A DNA stretch of 64,000 nucleotides. Source: Owenia fusiformis (lineage: Eukaryota; Annelida; Polychaeta; Sabellida; Oweniidae). Shown piece by piece: positions 24,201-30,901 of this stretch (positions are counted from its first letter, which is position 1; each line of letters opens with the position of its first letter). The notes beneath the pieces are model-generated. The model was not told the DNA's origin and made no database searches. It was given only the letters and a program-made list of their open reading frames with translations. The position numbers and the translations under genes are program-made. Where the stretch lies: contig CAIIXF020000008.1 of NCBI GenBank assembly GCA_903813345.2, positions 2,305,341-2,369,340 of the forward strand, read 5' to 3'.

Positions 24201-27200
24201 ATAACCAAACAAAATGTGAAAAAACAACCTTTTTTCACTCTGGTCGATTATGTGGGCCGATTCACTCAGAAAAAATCCGAACAGTGCTCGTAACACGTTT
24301 ATCATAATCAGAAAGTTAAAACCATTTCTAAGAGAATGCTGTTTTTATTTCACATGAAATCGTATTAGTTTTCATCAAATTAATTTTTTTAAATCCTTGT
24401 CATAGTTTTTGCTTCAAAGCAGTTAATTTGCGTTACCGTACAGAAAACTGTACTCCGCTATTTTTTGACGCTGTACGGTGACGCCTGCTAACGCGATGGT
24501 AAGGCGTGGTGTAGTAGTCCCAGTGTCTTGACCAATCAGAAAGTTATCGGGCGTGGGCTTTTCAGAACTTATATTGGCCCACTGTCTTGTTAACAGTTTA
24601 CACCATACATCATCATATGTATGTCATAAAACTTGCATATTGACAAAAAGACTATCCTACACTTCAACTAACAGCACTTAAAGTTTTTAATTTCTACTTA
24701 CTTTGCGTAGGCCTTTTCCAGTAAGGCACCCCAAAATTCATTCGGGGCTCTGGAGTGCACGAAAAATAACTGTCCATTCACAGTAGGCAATCGATCATCA
24801 ATGACCACTTCTTTCCATTGTCCGAAGCGATAGAAAAGAAAGACGAAAATTCCCGCGTAATGTCCATCATGGAACCCTTGACCCCTGGGTATTACACGAT
24901 AAAGTAGTTCCATATTTTCTGACATGCAAGCAGTGGAGGCCACTACCCAGCAATCACCTGGAAAAACAAGTGAATCAAATATAGGAAAACAATTTCTATA
25001 ATGTAGGGTTAGTAGAATTGAATATTTTCACGATATCACGGAGTATAATTTTTTTTATATGTAATATCTTCTGAACAAGTTTCCCCAAATGACATCAGAA
25101 ACAAATATGATTTTGAACTTAATGCAAAATCATATTTCAAATATCCTAAATCATAAATTAACTGAACTGTTATTTAATAATCTACAGGACATTAAAATAA
25201 ATCAAAGAGAAAAATTAAAATATGATAGTTTAAAATGAATAAATTAATGCAGTGAATTCTATGAAGTTCAGAACAACACAGTTATGAAGTGCAATCTATA
25301 TATGGCACTAGTTCATTATTTGAGAACATTCATTTTCATTACTACAGGAGTGTGACTGTGGGTTATAATTTTGATTTCTCCATGTTGTCATTTGTGCTAA
25401 ATGCCATTCACGGAGCAGTGAAAAGTGGTCAAAAGTATATGCTATATCTCTACTTTATGATTACTTTGGTATTTAATAAACAACTTATCACTGACTTGGT
25501 ACATATTCCAATTTTTATTATCCCTTCAACCCTCATAAAAATTTACTCTTCAAACACTGAAACTATCAAACTAGTTGTAATCTAAAGTAGCTACCATTTA
25601 GTATTGACAGAGTACTAGCCATGTTCCATCACTACTCTCTATTAATAAGGAAAGGTTTGAAGCTTAATGAAGTAAGATATGGTTTCATATGGTTAGCGAT
25701 TGCAGGGTGATGGTGATGGACTTTGTGATGAAAACTATTGTAACAACCCTGGATAGCAAGTTGCTAATTTACTACAGTCCAGCTGCTGTGACTTAAGCCT
25801 CTATAGCTCAGTCAGTAGAGCATCAGTCTTTCCAAGGGTCCTGGGTTTGATTCCCACACGGGTCATTAAATTTGGCACACTTTCTTACAATTTCTTTATC
25901 TGGCTCGTTACTCATACCCCTGGGGCGCTCTCAGGTCATTATACATCTTTTCCATTTCTAATTATTAATTTCAAAATAGAAATGACTTACCCAGTGTCCC
26001 CTGTCTAAGGTCAAATCTTCCTGCTCCATCTACAAACAGTTGGGGCCTCGAATTATACCTTGCGGAAATTTCCTGGAACATAAATCACAATGTCAGTGGT
26101 CAAAATGATATAAGCGAGAAGGAAGTTGTTATAAACATTATAAATAACACAGACTTGAGTCAACGTTACTGCCATATAATTTTGCCAGGATTGGAAACAA
26201 GCAGCCAGCGCTTTGGCAGAAGGTCACGTGATCACCTCTTTATAAACAGGCATCACTGGTTAACTCTTGTATTGATCATGTGATCATATCGTGCTATTTG
26301 ATTAGTCATGGTATAGACTGATGTTCATAATTCTGAAAACATTATCCATTGCTAAAACTCTGACTGGATCTTACCAGTCAACAAGAAACTGTCAAATGAG
26401 GCTAATAGATACAATGACAGTTATAATTTCGAGTGATAGGATAAAGTAGGGAACAAAAATAAACCTCAACCATCAAAAGTTGTCACAATGAGCTAAATTC
26501 TAAGTTTTGTGAATCAAACTCTCTCAAGCGGTAGAAAAATAATTCCCATTCAGTTTAAGTAGCACAATAAATGAATCCAAAGCTTCATACCTGCAAATGA
26601 TGGATAAATCCCTACCAAATCGAACGAAAGTTTTCATGAATCACCATGTTTGTGATCCAAGGAGGATTGACTCCCAGAATGCAACATCGCTTCACCTTAT
26701 TTACTCGTGACAGGTTTCAAAATGGTGGAACAGCATTTTGAAAGCTGGCACGTTTCATGTTGCATTCTGGGAGCCAATCTTCATTGCGGCGTAATCTGGC
26801 TCCAAAATCACCTCAATATTTGAAGTCGGCATTAACATATGAATATACACTTCAAATTTATAAGTTCTTAGTTGTCATTATGGACACAAATTCCACTATA
26901 TCCGGACTTACTAGGACGGAAAAATAGAGCACTGAATACACTGATGTGCGACAACATGTAATTTTCATAGCTATAGTAATTCTTTATGTTCCCCACTGTA
27001 GCTGTCAAATTATATATCTGCTTTATATGGGCTTATTAGCCTTTTGCAGATTATTGACATAGACATAGACAGCAGTACAAGTTCAAGTCACCAAGATTAG
27101 CTATTTAAGGGGAGAATAGGAAGATAAAACAGGCAACTTTTTTGGAATTCCTGTTTCCAATCCTGGATACATTATATGGCAGTAAGTTTCGAAAGAAACG

Positions 27201-27440
27201 TTGACTCAAGTCCATGGTAAATAATATTTCTCATAATTTGAAATGTCATTTATTTTCTTGACTTACCATGGGTCGCATCCATTCAATTCTGTACTTAGGC
27301 TGACGGCTATAGTAGAGTGACTGATCATTTGCTGGAAACTTTGCATCTTCAAATAATATCCTTCTTCTAAGACAATCTCTTCTGATATTTTCATATTCCT
27401 CAATTTCAGAAGCTGATTCAAAAGGGATGTGATTTTGCAT
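264..27440 (-). CDS. classical calpain (Ca2+-dependent cysteine protease), 15 coding exons, 3' end off the window
   Basis: Exons in transcript order: 27440-27267, 26072-25991, 24957-24702, 19337-19157, 18775-18692, 18460-18282, 17085-16928, 10374-10214, 9944-9838, 2680-2573, 2176-2062, 1823-1766, 1419-1361, 1128-1060, 342-264. All have GT-AG borders and phases join without a break, giving 623 codons. The protease core shows catalytic Cys in GDCWVVAS (about residue 88), His in [11 protein letters not shown] (about 250) and Asn in VRVRNPWG (about 278), so the triad is intact. A C2-like domain follows (WMNPQF, then [16 protein letters not shown]), then an acidic/Pro linker and the penta-EF-hand, with canonical loops [12 protein letters not shown] and [12 protein letters not shown]. 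Calpains are cytosolic and cut substrates in a limited way when Ca2+ rises. Classical calpains are near 700 residues, so one or two last exons are missing to the left. Two exon borders carry tandem duplications of the splice site. The introns contain four other genes. Which calpain paralogue this is cannot be decided here. Confidence 0.96.
2350..2600 (-). repeat. 44-bp tandem array copying a calpain exon end and splice donor (6 units)
   Basis: The units start 44 bases apart at 2354, 2398, 2442, 2486, 2530 and 2574. Each holds the last 27 or so exon bases (encoding ..FEKDNHSE) and a GT donor: GTAAGT in four, GTAAGC and GTGAGT in the outer two. The exon-contiguous donor is at 2567-2572. Confidence 0.92.
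2877..3026. mobile_element. ~145-bp MITE with ~38-bp terminal inverted repeats
   Basis: TTCAGGGGGCCATTAACAGA and so on at the left is matched in inverse at the right (..TAATGACCCCCTGAA), extending through ACTTCGTAAAGTTA. TA on both sides fits a Tc1/mariner-type target. The middle contains TGACGTCA. Confidence 0.85.
3405..3522 (+). promoter_or_regulatory. core promoter and leader of copy 1
   Basis: A TATA box (TATAAATA, 3445-3452) is preceded by GAGGGGCAATCAAGCC, which contains a CCAAT-like core. It is followed by a leader with GCGACAACTCTGAGATATTC directly before the ATG. Transcription should start near 3475-3482. The same block is kept at all three paralogues. Confidence 0.75.
3523..3936 (+). 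CDS. 137-aa acidic coiled-coil protein, copy 1, histone-like gene structure
   Basis: This is an intronless frame of 137 codons with no family I recognise. The N-terminus is acidic ([18 protein letters not shown]). Residues of about 26-65 are heptad-like and rich in Leu, Asp, Arg and Gln, as in a coiled coil. A basic/aromatic stretch follows ([20 protein letters not shown]), and the C-terminal 30 residues are acidic and Ser/Thr-rich, ending in STDTIGQD. There is no signal peptide or membrane segment, so a cytoplasmic or nuclear place is likely. The start is the first ATG after a TATA box 71 bases upstream. The 3' end carries a histone-type stem-loop 34 bases after the stop. Two further copies follow in tandem, and all three lie on the opposite strand inside a calpain intron. 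The composition (acidic, not Lys/Arg-rich) excludes a core or linker histone. Function is unknown. Confidence 0.9.
   Translation: MVDTADDDVFYDFDQLQQQIDTPVDVKFLDMELHIAYNKLRRANDQLLFLDDQIRQMGVRLNRANSTRRSAFVYSLRLKINTMQGLKCVMYKYATQQAGKFYQLKERRDSISTPLDADSTFDDWDISDLSTDTIGQD
3963..4008 (+). promoter_or_regulatory. histone-type 3' stem-loop and downstream element, copy 1
   Basis: GGCCCTTTTCAGGGCC (3970-3985) is a 6-bp stem with a TTTC loop, flanked by CCCAAC on the left and AACCATT on the right. It fits the metazoan histone mRNA stem-loop form (GGYYYU, UYUH loop, ARRRCC) bound by SLBP. The purine-rich CCAAAAGAG about 11 bases downstream sits where the U7 snRNA-binding histone downstream element is expected. 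Confidence 0.87.
4109..4299. mobile_element. MITE, AGGCCCATAGCCAGG family, copy in unit 1
   Basis: The inverted ends are AGGCCCATAGCCAGG and CCTGGCTATGGGCCT, with GTGATTTTGG and AAAAAGTGAACCCC inside. The element was duplicated together with the 137-aa gene. Confidence 0.8.
4761..5298. mobile_element. 538-bp TIR element with TTTTAAA target duplication
   Basis: The ends are CATGGGCTTTTAATTAGAAG and its near complement (..CTAGTTGAAAGCCCATG). TTTTAAA flanks both sides (4754-4760, 5299-5305). The duplicated unit at 8111-8130 has the uninterrupted site with a single TTTTAAA. No transposase frame is seen, so it is non-autonomous. Confidence 0.85.
5975..6092 (+). promoter_or_regulatory. core promoter and leader of copy 2
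   Basis: TATAAATA lies at 6015-6022, with the same upstream GGGGCAATCAAGCC block and the same leader as copy 1. This is a compact promoter like those of replication-dependent histone genes. Confidence 0.75.
6093..6506 (+). CDS. 137-aa acidic coiled-coil protein, copy 2
   Basis: This is a tandem paralogue of the gene at 3523, with the same length and only about seven conservative substitutions (for example Thr/Ser at residue 4, Val/Ile, Asn/Lys, Asp/Glu near the C-terminus). Promoter, leader and 3' stem-loop are almost identical to copy 1. The starts are 2,570 bases apart, and the flanks are alignable over most of that unit, so the whole segment was duplicated. Close identity could be recent duplication or gene conversion. 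Nothing suggests it is broken. Confidence 0.9.
   Translation: MVDSADDDVFYDFDQLQQQIDTPVDVKFLDMELHIAYNKLRRANDQLLFLDDQIRQMGIRLKRANATRRSAFVYSLRLKINTIQGLKCVMYKYATQQAGKFYQLKERRDSISTPLDADSTFDDWDISELSTDTIGQD
6533..6578 (+). promoter_or_regulatory. histone-type 3' stem-loop and downstream element, copy 2
   Basis: The stem-loop at 6540-6555 is identical to copy 1, with the same flanks and the same downstream CCAAAAGAG, 33 bases after the stop codon. Confidence 0.87.
6688..6861. mobile_element. MITE, same family, copy in unit 2
   Basis: This is the paralogous position to the element at 4109, with small deletions. End motifs are AGGCCTGTAGCCAGG and CCTGGCTATGGGCCT. Fragments of the same family remain at 5608-5630 and 8505-8532. 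Confidence 0.75.
7172..7965. other. 790-bp segment present in unit 2 only
   Basis: Aligning the tandem units of the 137-aa gene, unit 1 runs directly through CAATTC/CAACTTTCATGCATG, whereas unit 2 has this extra stretch between the two parts. It contains AAAGGCCCCATGCAAAGTTT, which recurs near 48690. Either an insertion in unit 2 or a deletion in unit 1. Confidence 0.5.
8875..8988 (+). promoter_or_regulatory. core promoter and leader of copy 3
   Basis: TATAAATA lies at 8911-8918, with the upstream GAGGGGCAATCAAGCC block and leader conserved. The conservation in a copy whose coding sequence has diverged argues that the promoter is functional. Confidence 0.75.
8989..9402 (+). CDS. 137-aa acidic coiled-coil protein, copy 3, divergent
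   Basis: This is the third tandem paralogue, again exactly 137 codons with no stop or indel. The N-terminal 25 residues and the last 30 (through SSDTIGQD) are nearly the same as in copies 1 and 2, whereas the central helix differs at many positions (for example [14 protein letters not shown] against [14 protein letters not shown]). Many differences in the shared parts are third-base changes, the pattern expected for a protein under selection. The TATA box, leader and histone-type 3' stem-loop are kept although sequence beyond the 3' element is not. The start lies 2,896 bases after copy 2. Confidence 0.9.
   Translation: MVDTADDDVFYDFDELQQQIDTPVDVKFLDTELHIAYRKLERAYDQMLLLNDQIRQLEIRLNRANSAHKSAFVYNLILKIGTLKGLKYVMNQYFIKQAGKIFQLKEQRDSISSPLDADSTFDEWDISDLSSDTIGQD
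9426..9474 (+). promoter_or_regulatory. histone-type 3' stem-loop and downstream element, copy 3
   Basis: GGCCCTTTTAAGGGCC (9436-9451) keeps the stem exactly and changes only the last loop base from C to A, which the histone loop consensus allows. Flanks and the CCAAAAGAG element are kept, while sequence after about 9480 is unrelated to copies 1 and 2. Confidence 0.87.
11223..16493 (+). CDS. ZP-domain type I membrane protein, 8 exons, complete
   Basis: Exons: 11223-11280, 12877-13133, 13449-13609, 13719-13821, 14672-14823, 15031-15196, 15608-15812, 16330-16493. They sum to 421 codons plus stop in continuous phase. A hydrophobic signal peptide ([18 protein letters not shown]) leads into a zona-pellucida-type module. 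The ZP-N part has Cys in VSCTGDL, PDCVIYY, TECFDL and VICKYK. The ZP-C part has [21 protein letters not shown] and GACEQP. A minimal furin-type RIPR site (about residues 327-330) follows, then one membrane span (about 374-395) and a short basic tail. ZP proteins are secreted, cut near the membrane and polymerise into extracellular matrices, egg coats or apical coats. The gene lies wholly inside a calpain intron on the other strand. A likely poly(A) signal AATAAA is near 16846. Tissue or specific role cannot be read from sequence. Confidence 0.9.
11337..12808. mobile_element. possible TIR element in ZP-gene intron 1
   Basis: The 1.47-kb stretch is bounded by CCTGTTACAC and GTGTAACAGG and has TGCTTCG-rich subterminal parts at both ends. 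No long frame and no clear target duplication were seen, so the limits are tentative. Confidence 0.45.
16030..16168. repeat. ~70-bp-arm hairpin in ZP-gene intron 7
   Basis: GGTTTGGATATGGGG and GAGATATGCACATCTACCT are followed, after a loop of about 20 bases, by their near complements. The similarity extends outward to TTATGTAC. It is a compact perfect-looking hairpin, probably a MITE. Confidence 0.8.
17069..17300 (-). repeat. 53-bp tandem array copying a calpain exon start and splice acceptor
   Basis: TCTCTGAAGTCCATCC recurs at 17071, 17124, 17177 and 17232, with a partial copy at 17285. Read on the minus strand, each full unit is TTATTAAG (acceptor) plus the first 16 exon bases, then intron-like AT-rich sequence. 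Confidence 0.9.
18920..18995 (-). repeat. tRNA-like sequence / SINE, minus strand
   Basis: The minus strand shows AGTGGTATAGTATCTAGCAT (A-box-like) and GGGTTTGATTCCCACC (B box), but no closed cloverleaf. It is likely a SINE relic in a calpain intron. Confidence 0.55.
19594..19765. mobile_element. 172-bp mariner-like MITE (TACAGTAAAGCCTG ends)
   Basis: The ends TACAGTAAAGCCTGT and ACAGGTTTTACTGTA are inverted, and the inside contains TAATTCGAACAC-type text. Related degenerate copies are seen near 22268-22460, 27760-27870, 37118-37195 and 49380-49470. Confidence 0.75.
20331..21350 (-). repeat. 33-bp minisatellite, 31 units, with 12-unit higher-order pattern
   Basis: The unit contains CCATTAGGCTGTAGCTAGG and TGCTATCTGGGAC. 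Units are nearly identical except for one C/T site. T variants occur at 20399, 20564, 20696, 20795, 20960, 21092 and 21191, that is, at gaps of 5, 4, 3, 5, 4 and 3 units. Because 33 is divisible by 3 the array is open in several frames, but it lies in a calpain intron and is not a gene. Confidence 0.95.
21351..23023. other. calpain intron sequence without recognisable gene
   Basis: It is AT-rich, with a degenerate TACAGTAAAACCTG-type element near 22268-22460. No coding exon or RNA gene seen. Confidence 0.6.
23024..24509. repeat. large imperfect inverted repeat with TGTACGGTGACG motifs
   Basis: Arms of about 480-500 bp (23024-23515 and 24030-24509) face each other across about 500 bp. CTGTACGGTGACGC or its complement occurs about four times in each arm, at both the outer and the inner end (23049, 23092, 23461, 23480; 24034, 24056, 24432, 24470). 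It is probably a fold-back or long-TIR DNA element, with no transposase frame seen. It lies in a calpain intron. Confidence 0.85.
25797..25865 (+). repeat. tRNA-like sequence / SINE head
   Basis: It has an A-box-like TAGCTCAGTCAGTAGAGC and a B-box-like GGGTTTGATTCCC, but the acceptor ends do not pair and the anticodon arm is short. It is a tRNA pseudogene or the 5' part of a SINE, not a working tRNA gene. Confidence 0.65.
26150..27216. mobile_element. TIR element with CACGGACTTGAGTCAA-type ends, copy A (with nested insert)
   Basis: The left end GACTTGAGTCAACGTT and right end AACGTTGACTCAAGTCC are inverted, with CCAGGATTGGAAACA subterminal in both arms. It is about 650 bp longer than copy B. 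The extra part contains its own inverted pair (GACTCCCAGAATGCAACAT at about 26668; complement at about 26757). It lies in calpain intron 1. Confidence 0.75.
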
Positions 27441-28509
27441 CTTGATTTCAGAAAATCTACAACATTAAAACGCTAACGATGTATGCCAAAGTGTGCTTAA
27501 AGTAATACTCTATCCAATAATTTGTAATAGTTTTTTCAACAATATTGCATACTAATTCAACTTTGCAGATAAAAATGGGACAAAAAGTGCGGTTTTCACC
27601 TTCTTGTTGTTGTAAAAGCTAGGCCAGGACTGAAAGAAACGCCTTCTCTGATTGGTCAATATTTTGGACTGGTTTATTTTTGAAAGATTTGTAGGGGTGG
27701 GCTGAAAGAAAAGAGCATCATAATTTCATCACAAATGGAAAATGAATATTATCACCTATCAACTGTGAACGTTTTTATTCGGCAAAACATTTTTCTCCCA
27801 TTGACTCCCATGTTAAAGTACAATCCTATAGTGAACACCTACCAACTATGAACAGTGTACACTAAATCCTGGCAACATCAGTTGAATTATCCTGTCTCTA
27901 GTGAACATTGAATCAGATATAAGATACCTCGCAGATTTTCTGCAACTGCCTTATCATAGTTAAGCAGTTTGTGTTTAAATTACCTGTCAAAAATAATTAA
28001 AAGGTCAATTTGAGATCTTGATCTCCTCTTTTGAAACAGGTGTGACTAATTATAATTCTTTATAAGCTCTGTTTTTGTAACACAGTGTAACAAAATTTTG
28101 AATTTTTTGATTTTTGATTTGGTGCTGTCAACTCGTTTTTATACATTTATTACACTTGATTTGTGGTTTACATGTGAGATCATTAGGATGGTAACGTGTA
28201 GCAATGTTTGCAGCACTTAGGTTGTACTTACAGAGGTGAAATAGTTCGCATATTTTATTTAATCAAGATTTTGTTGATCGGGCAGTCTTATCTGGCAGTC
28301 TAATTTGTAGTTGATCGGTAGTCTAACATGGCAGCTTTATTATTTTGCTTCCTGCTTTTGATTCTATCAAACCGAAGTAAAACTAGAGTAAGTAGCGATC
28401 AATTACTGTTATATTTCTTGAGTCAATATTAAAATCTTGTTGTATGCGTAATATTAAAGCAGGATATGGCGTCAATAACTTGTTATTCAACTTTGAAATC
28501 TTGTTCGAA

Positions 28510-28590
28510 AAGTGATGACGTCACCAGGCCTATATAAGTATTTCGCCGATGTAAACTCGGCAGATTACAGCTAGCTTTCGTTCGGGACAG
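28510..28590 (+). promoter_or_regulatory. LTR core promoter: CRE plus TATA box
   Basis: A perfect palindromic cAMP-response-type site TGACGTCA (28516-28523) lies just upstream of TATATAAG (28531-28538). Transcription would start near 28560-28568, leaving a leader of about 2.3 kb before the gag ATG. The same block occurs at 34326-34348 in the 3' LTR. Confidence 0.7.
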
Positions 28591-29284
28591 AGCTCCGTCC
28601 AATTTCATATTTTTATGTGAAGTTGGACTTAGTCGTTTTTCAAGGAAATATTTTTGGACTTTGACAACTTTCAGTAGAAAGTTGTTGGGACTTTGAATAT
28701 TTCTCGAGGCAGATAGGAGATACATAGCTGCACTTCAGTTCAGTGGATGATAACTTGGACATCTACTTGTGATGAAGGATACCTGAGAGGGAAGACTGCT
28801 ACACCGTGATTCTGTAGATGATAACTTGGCCATCTACCCGTGTATTTGTGTAGAGGATACCTTAAGAGGGAATATTCAGTACCGTGTTTGGAGGCAGCAT
28901 CAAGCCTATACTAGATTACTGAGCTCTGTCAGTTCAATTTCATGAACACATGAAATTGGACTTTGCGTATTTTTGAGATAGAAATTATTGAACTTAGTCA
29001 ATATTTGGAGAAACATTATTTTGGACTTTGTTTTTTTTGGAGGATAAATATTGAACTTAGAATATTTCAATATCAGTATAACTCAACATTAACTGAACTT
29101 AGTTATTTTCAAGGGCAAATATTTTGACTTGTAATATTTTTGCCTATGCTGTTGTTCGCATGCTATATTTGTAGGTAGACTGATTACTTAATTGTGAAGG
29201 AAGTTTGTGTACTTAGCAGTTGATGCCATATAAGACGTTCTTCAACTTTGTCAATCGTGATAGTTTGACTTTAGTGATTTAGTG

Positions 29285-30395
29285 ATTATACTACAACACA
29301 TTGAGGAGGATCCAGGAGATAGCCGTTTACAGAGCAATAATTTGACTTAGATTATTTCACATAATCAAAGTTGAATTATCCTACAACACATAGAGGAGGA
29401 TCCAGGAGATAGTCGTTTCCAGACTTGATAATTTGACTTAGATTATTTTACATAGTCAGTCGAATTATACTACAGCACATTGAGGAGGATCCAGGAGATA
29501 GCCGTTTACAGAGCAATAGTTTGACTTGGATTATTTCACATAATCAAAGTTGAATTATACTACAACACATTGAGGAGGATCCAGGAGATAGTCGTTTCCA
29601 GACTTGATAATTTGACTTAGATTATTTTACATAGTCAAAGTTGAATTATACTACAACACATTGAGGAGGATCCAGGAGATAGTCGTTTCCAGACTTGATA
29701 ATTTGACTTAGATTATTTCACATAATCAAAGTTGAATTATACTACAACACATAGAGGAGGATCCAGGAGATAGTCGTTTCCAGACTTGATAATTTGACTT
29801 AGATTATTTCACATAATCAAAGTTGAATTATACTACAACACATAGAGGAGGATCCAGGAGATAGTCGTTTCCAGACTTGATAATTTGACTTAGATTATTT
29901 TACATAGTCAAAGTTGAATTATATTACAACACATTGAGGAGGATCCAGGAGATAGTCGTTTCCAGACTTGATAATTTGACTTGGATTATTTCACATAATC
30001 AAAGTTGAATTATACTACAACACATTGAGGAGGATCCAGGAGATAGTCGTTTCCAGACTTGATAATTTGACTTAGATTATTTCACATAATCAAAGTTGAA
30101 TTATCCTACAACACATAGAGGAGGATCCAGGAGATAGCCATTTACAGAGCCGATAGTTTGACTTAGATTATTCCGCATAATCAAAGTTGAATTATACTAC
30201 AACACAGTGAGGAGGATCCAGGAGATAGCCATTTACAGAGCCGATAGTTTGACTTAGATTATTTCGCTTAATCAAAGTTGAATTATACTATTACACAGTG
30301 ACGAGGATCCAGGAGAGCTGATAGTTTGACTTGGATGATTTCACATCATCAAACTTGAATCATACTACACTACATAGAAGAGGATCCAGGAGATT
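29285..30395 (+). repeat. ~91-bp tandem array inside 5' LTR (about 13 units)
   Basis: Each unit has CAACACATTGAGGAGGATCC, GGAGATAGTCGTTTCCAGAC and a palindromic part GATTATTTCACATAATC that can form a hairpin. Units alternate between a form with TTTACAGAGC and one with TTTCCAGACTTG. Later units are more diverged. Confidence 0.9.
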
Positions 30396-30835
30396 ACTAT
30401 TCCAGGTTCAAGATACAATAACAATACAAGACGTACAAGTGGTACAATTTACATGAACTTTGCATATTCGGGATACAACAGTGTTATATAGTGATCATCA
30501 GTTTCAATTTATATGGACTCTGGATATTATTTTTTCAGTGATAATTATTATTAGCTCATATGGACTTTTGAGTTGTGAGTTTTGAGAGAAATAATAACAC
30601 CGTAATATTCTTACATTACATTTGAAATTGCATGTACATCTTATTTGGGCTTATAAACGCCACAATATATTGTTTTATATTATATATATAAAATTGTATA
30701 TTTTGTTTATTTCTTTAGGGACAAAGCACATTTAACGTGTGCCGTGCAATCCACAAGTAAACACCGTTTACTAAACAGTGGTCTTTTTATTAGCCACACT
30801 ACCACATATCCACAAAAAAGGCCAAACTGTTACAC

Positions 30836-30853
30836 TGGTGGCAGCGGTGGGAT
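30836..30853 (+). promoter_or_regulatory. primer-binding site, tRNA-Leu
   Basis: TGGTGGCAGCGGTGGGAT starts one base after the 5' LTR. It is complementary over 18 bases to the 3' end of metazoan tRNA-Leu (..ATCCCACCGCTGCCA plus CCA), as known for that tRNA family. Reverse transcription would therefore be primed by tRNA-Leu. Confidence 0.85.
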
Positions 30854-30901
30854 TGATTGTGTCTGAAGATTTAAACCAGAGGTACATTATACAGTTTCAA
30901 G

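Larger units (their letters stand above)
28086..30834 (+). repeat. 5' LTR
   Basis: The LTR starts TGTAACAAAATTTTG and ends CCAAACTGTTACA. It is unusually long for a Ty3/gypsy-like LTR because about 1.1 kb of it is a tandem array. An 80-codon minus-strand frame inside it recurs identically in the other LTR and shows no coding features. Confidence 0.94.

Noticed and set aside
25797-25865. Functional tRNA gene
   Set aside because: A and B boxes are recognisable, but the acceptor stem does not pair and the anticodon arm is shortened.
28483-28725. 80-codon minus-strand frame, repeated at 34293-34535
   Set aside because: It is identical in both LTRs and lies antisense over the LTR leader; it has no family resemblance and is a by-product of LTR duplication.
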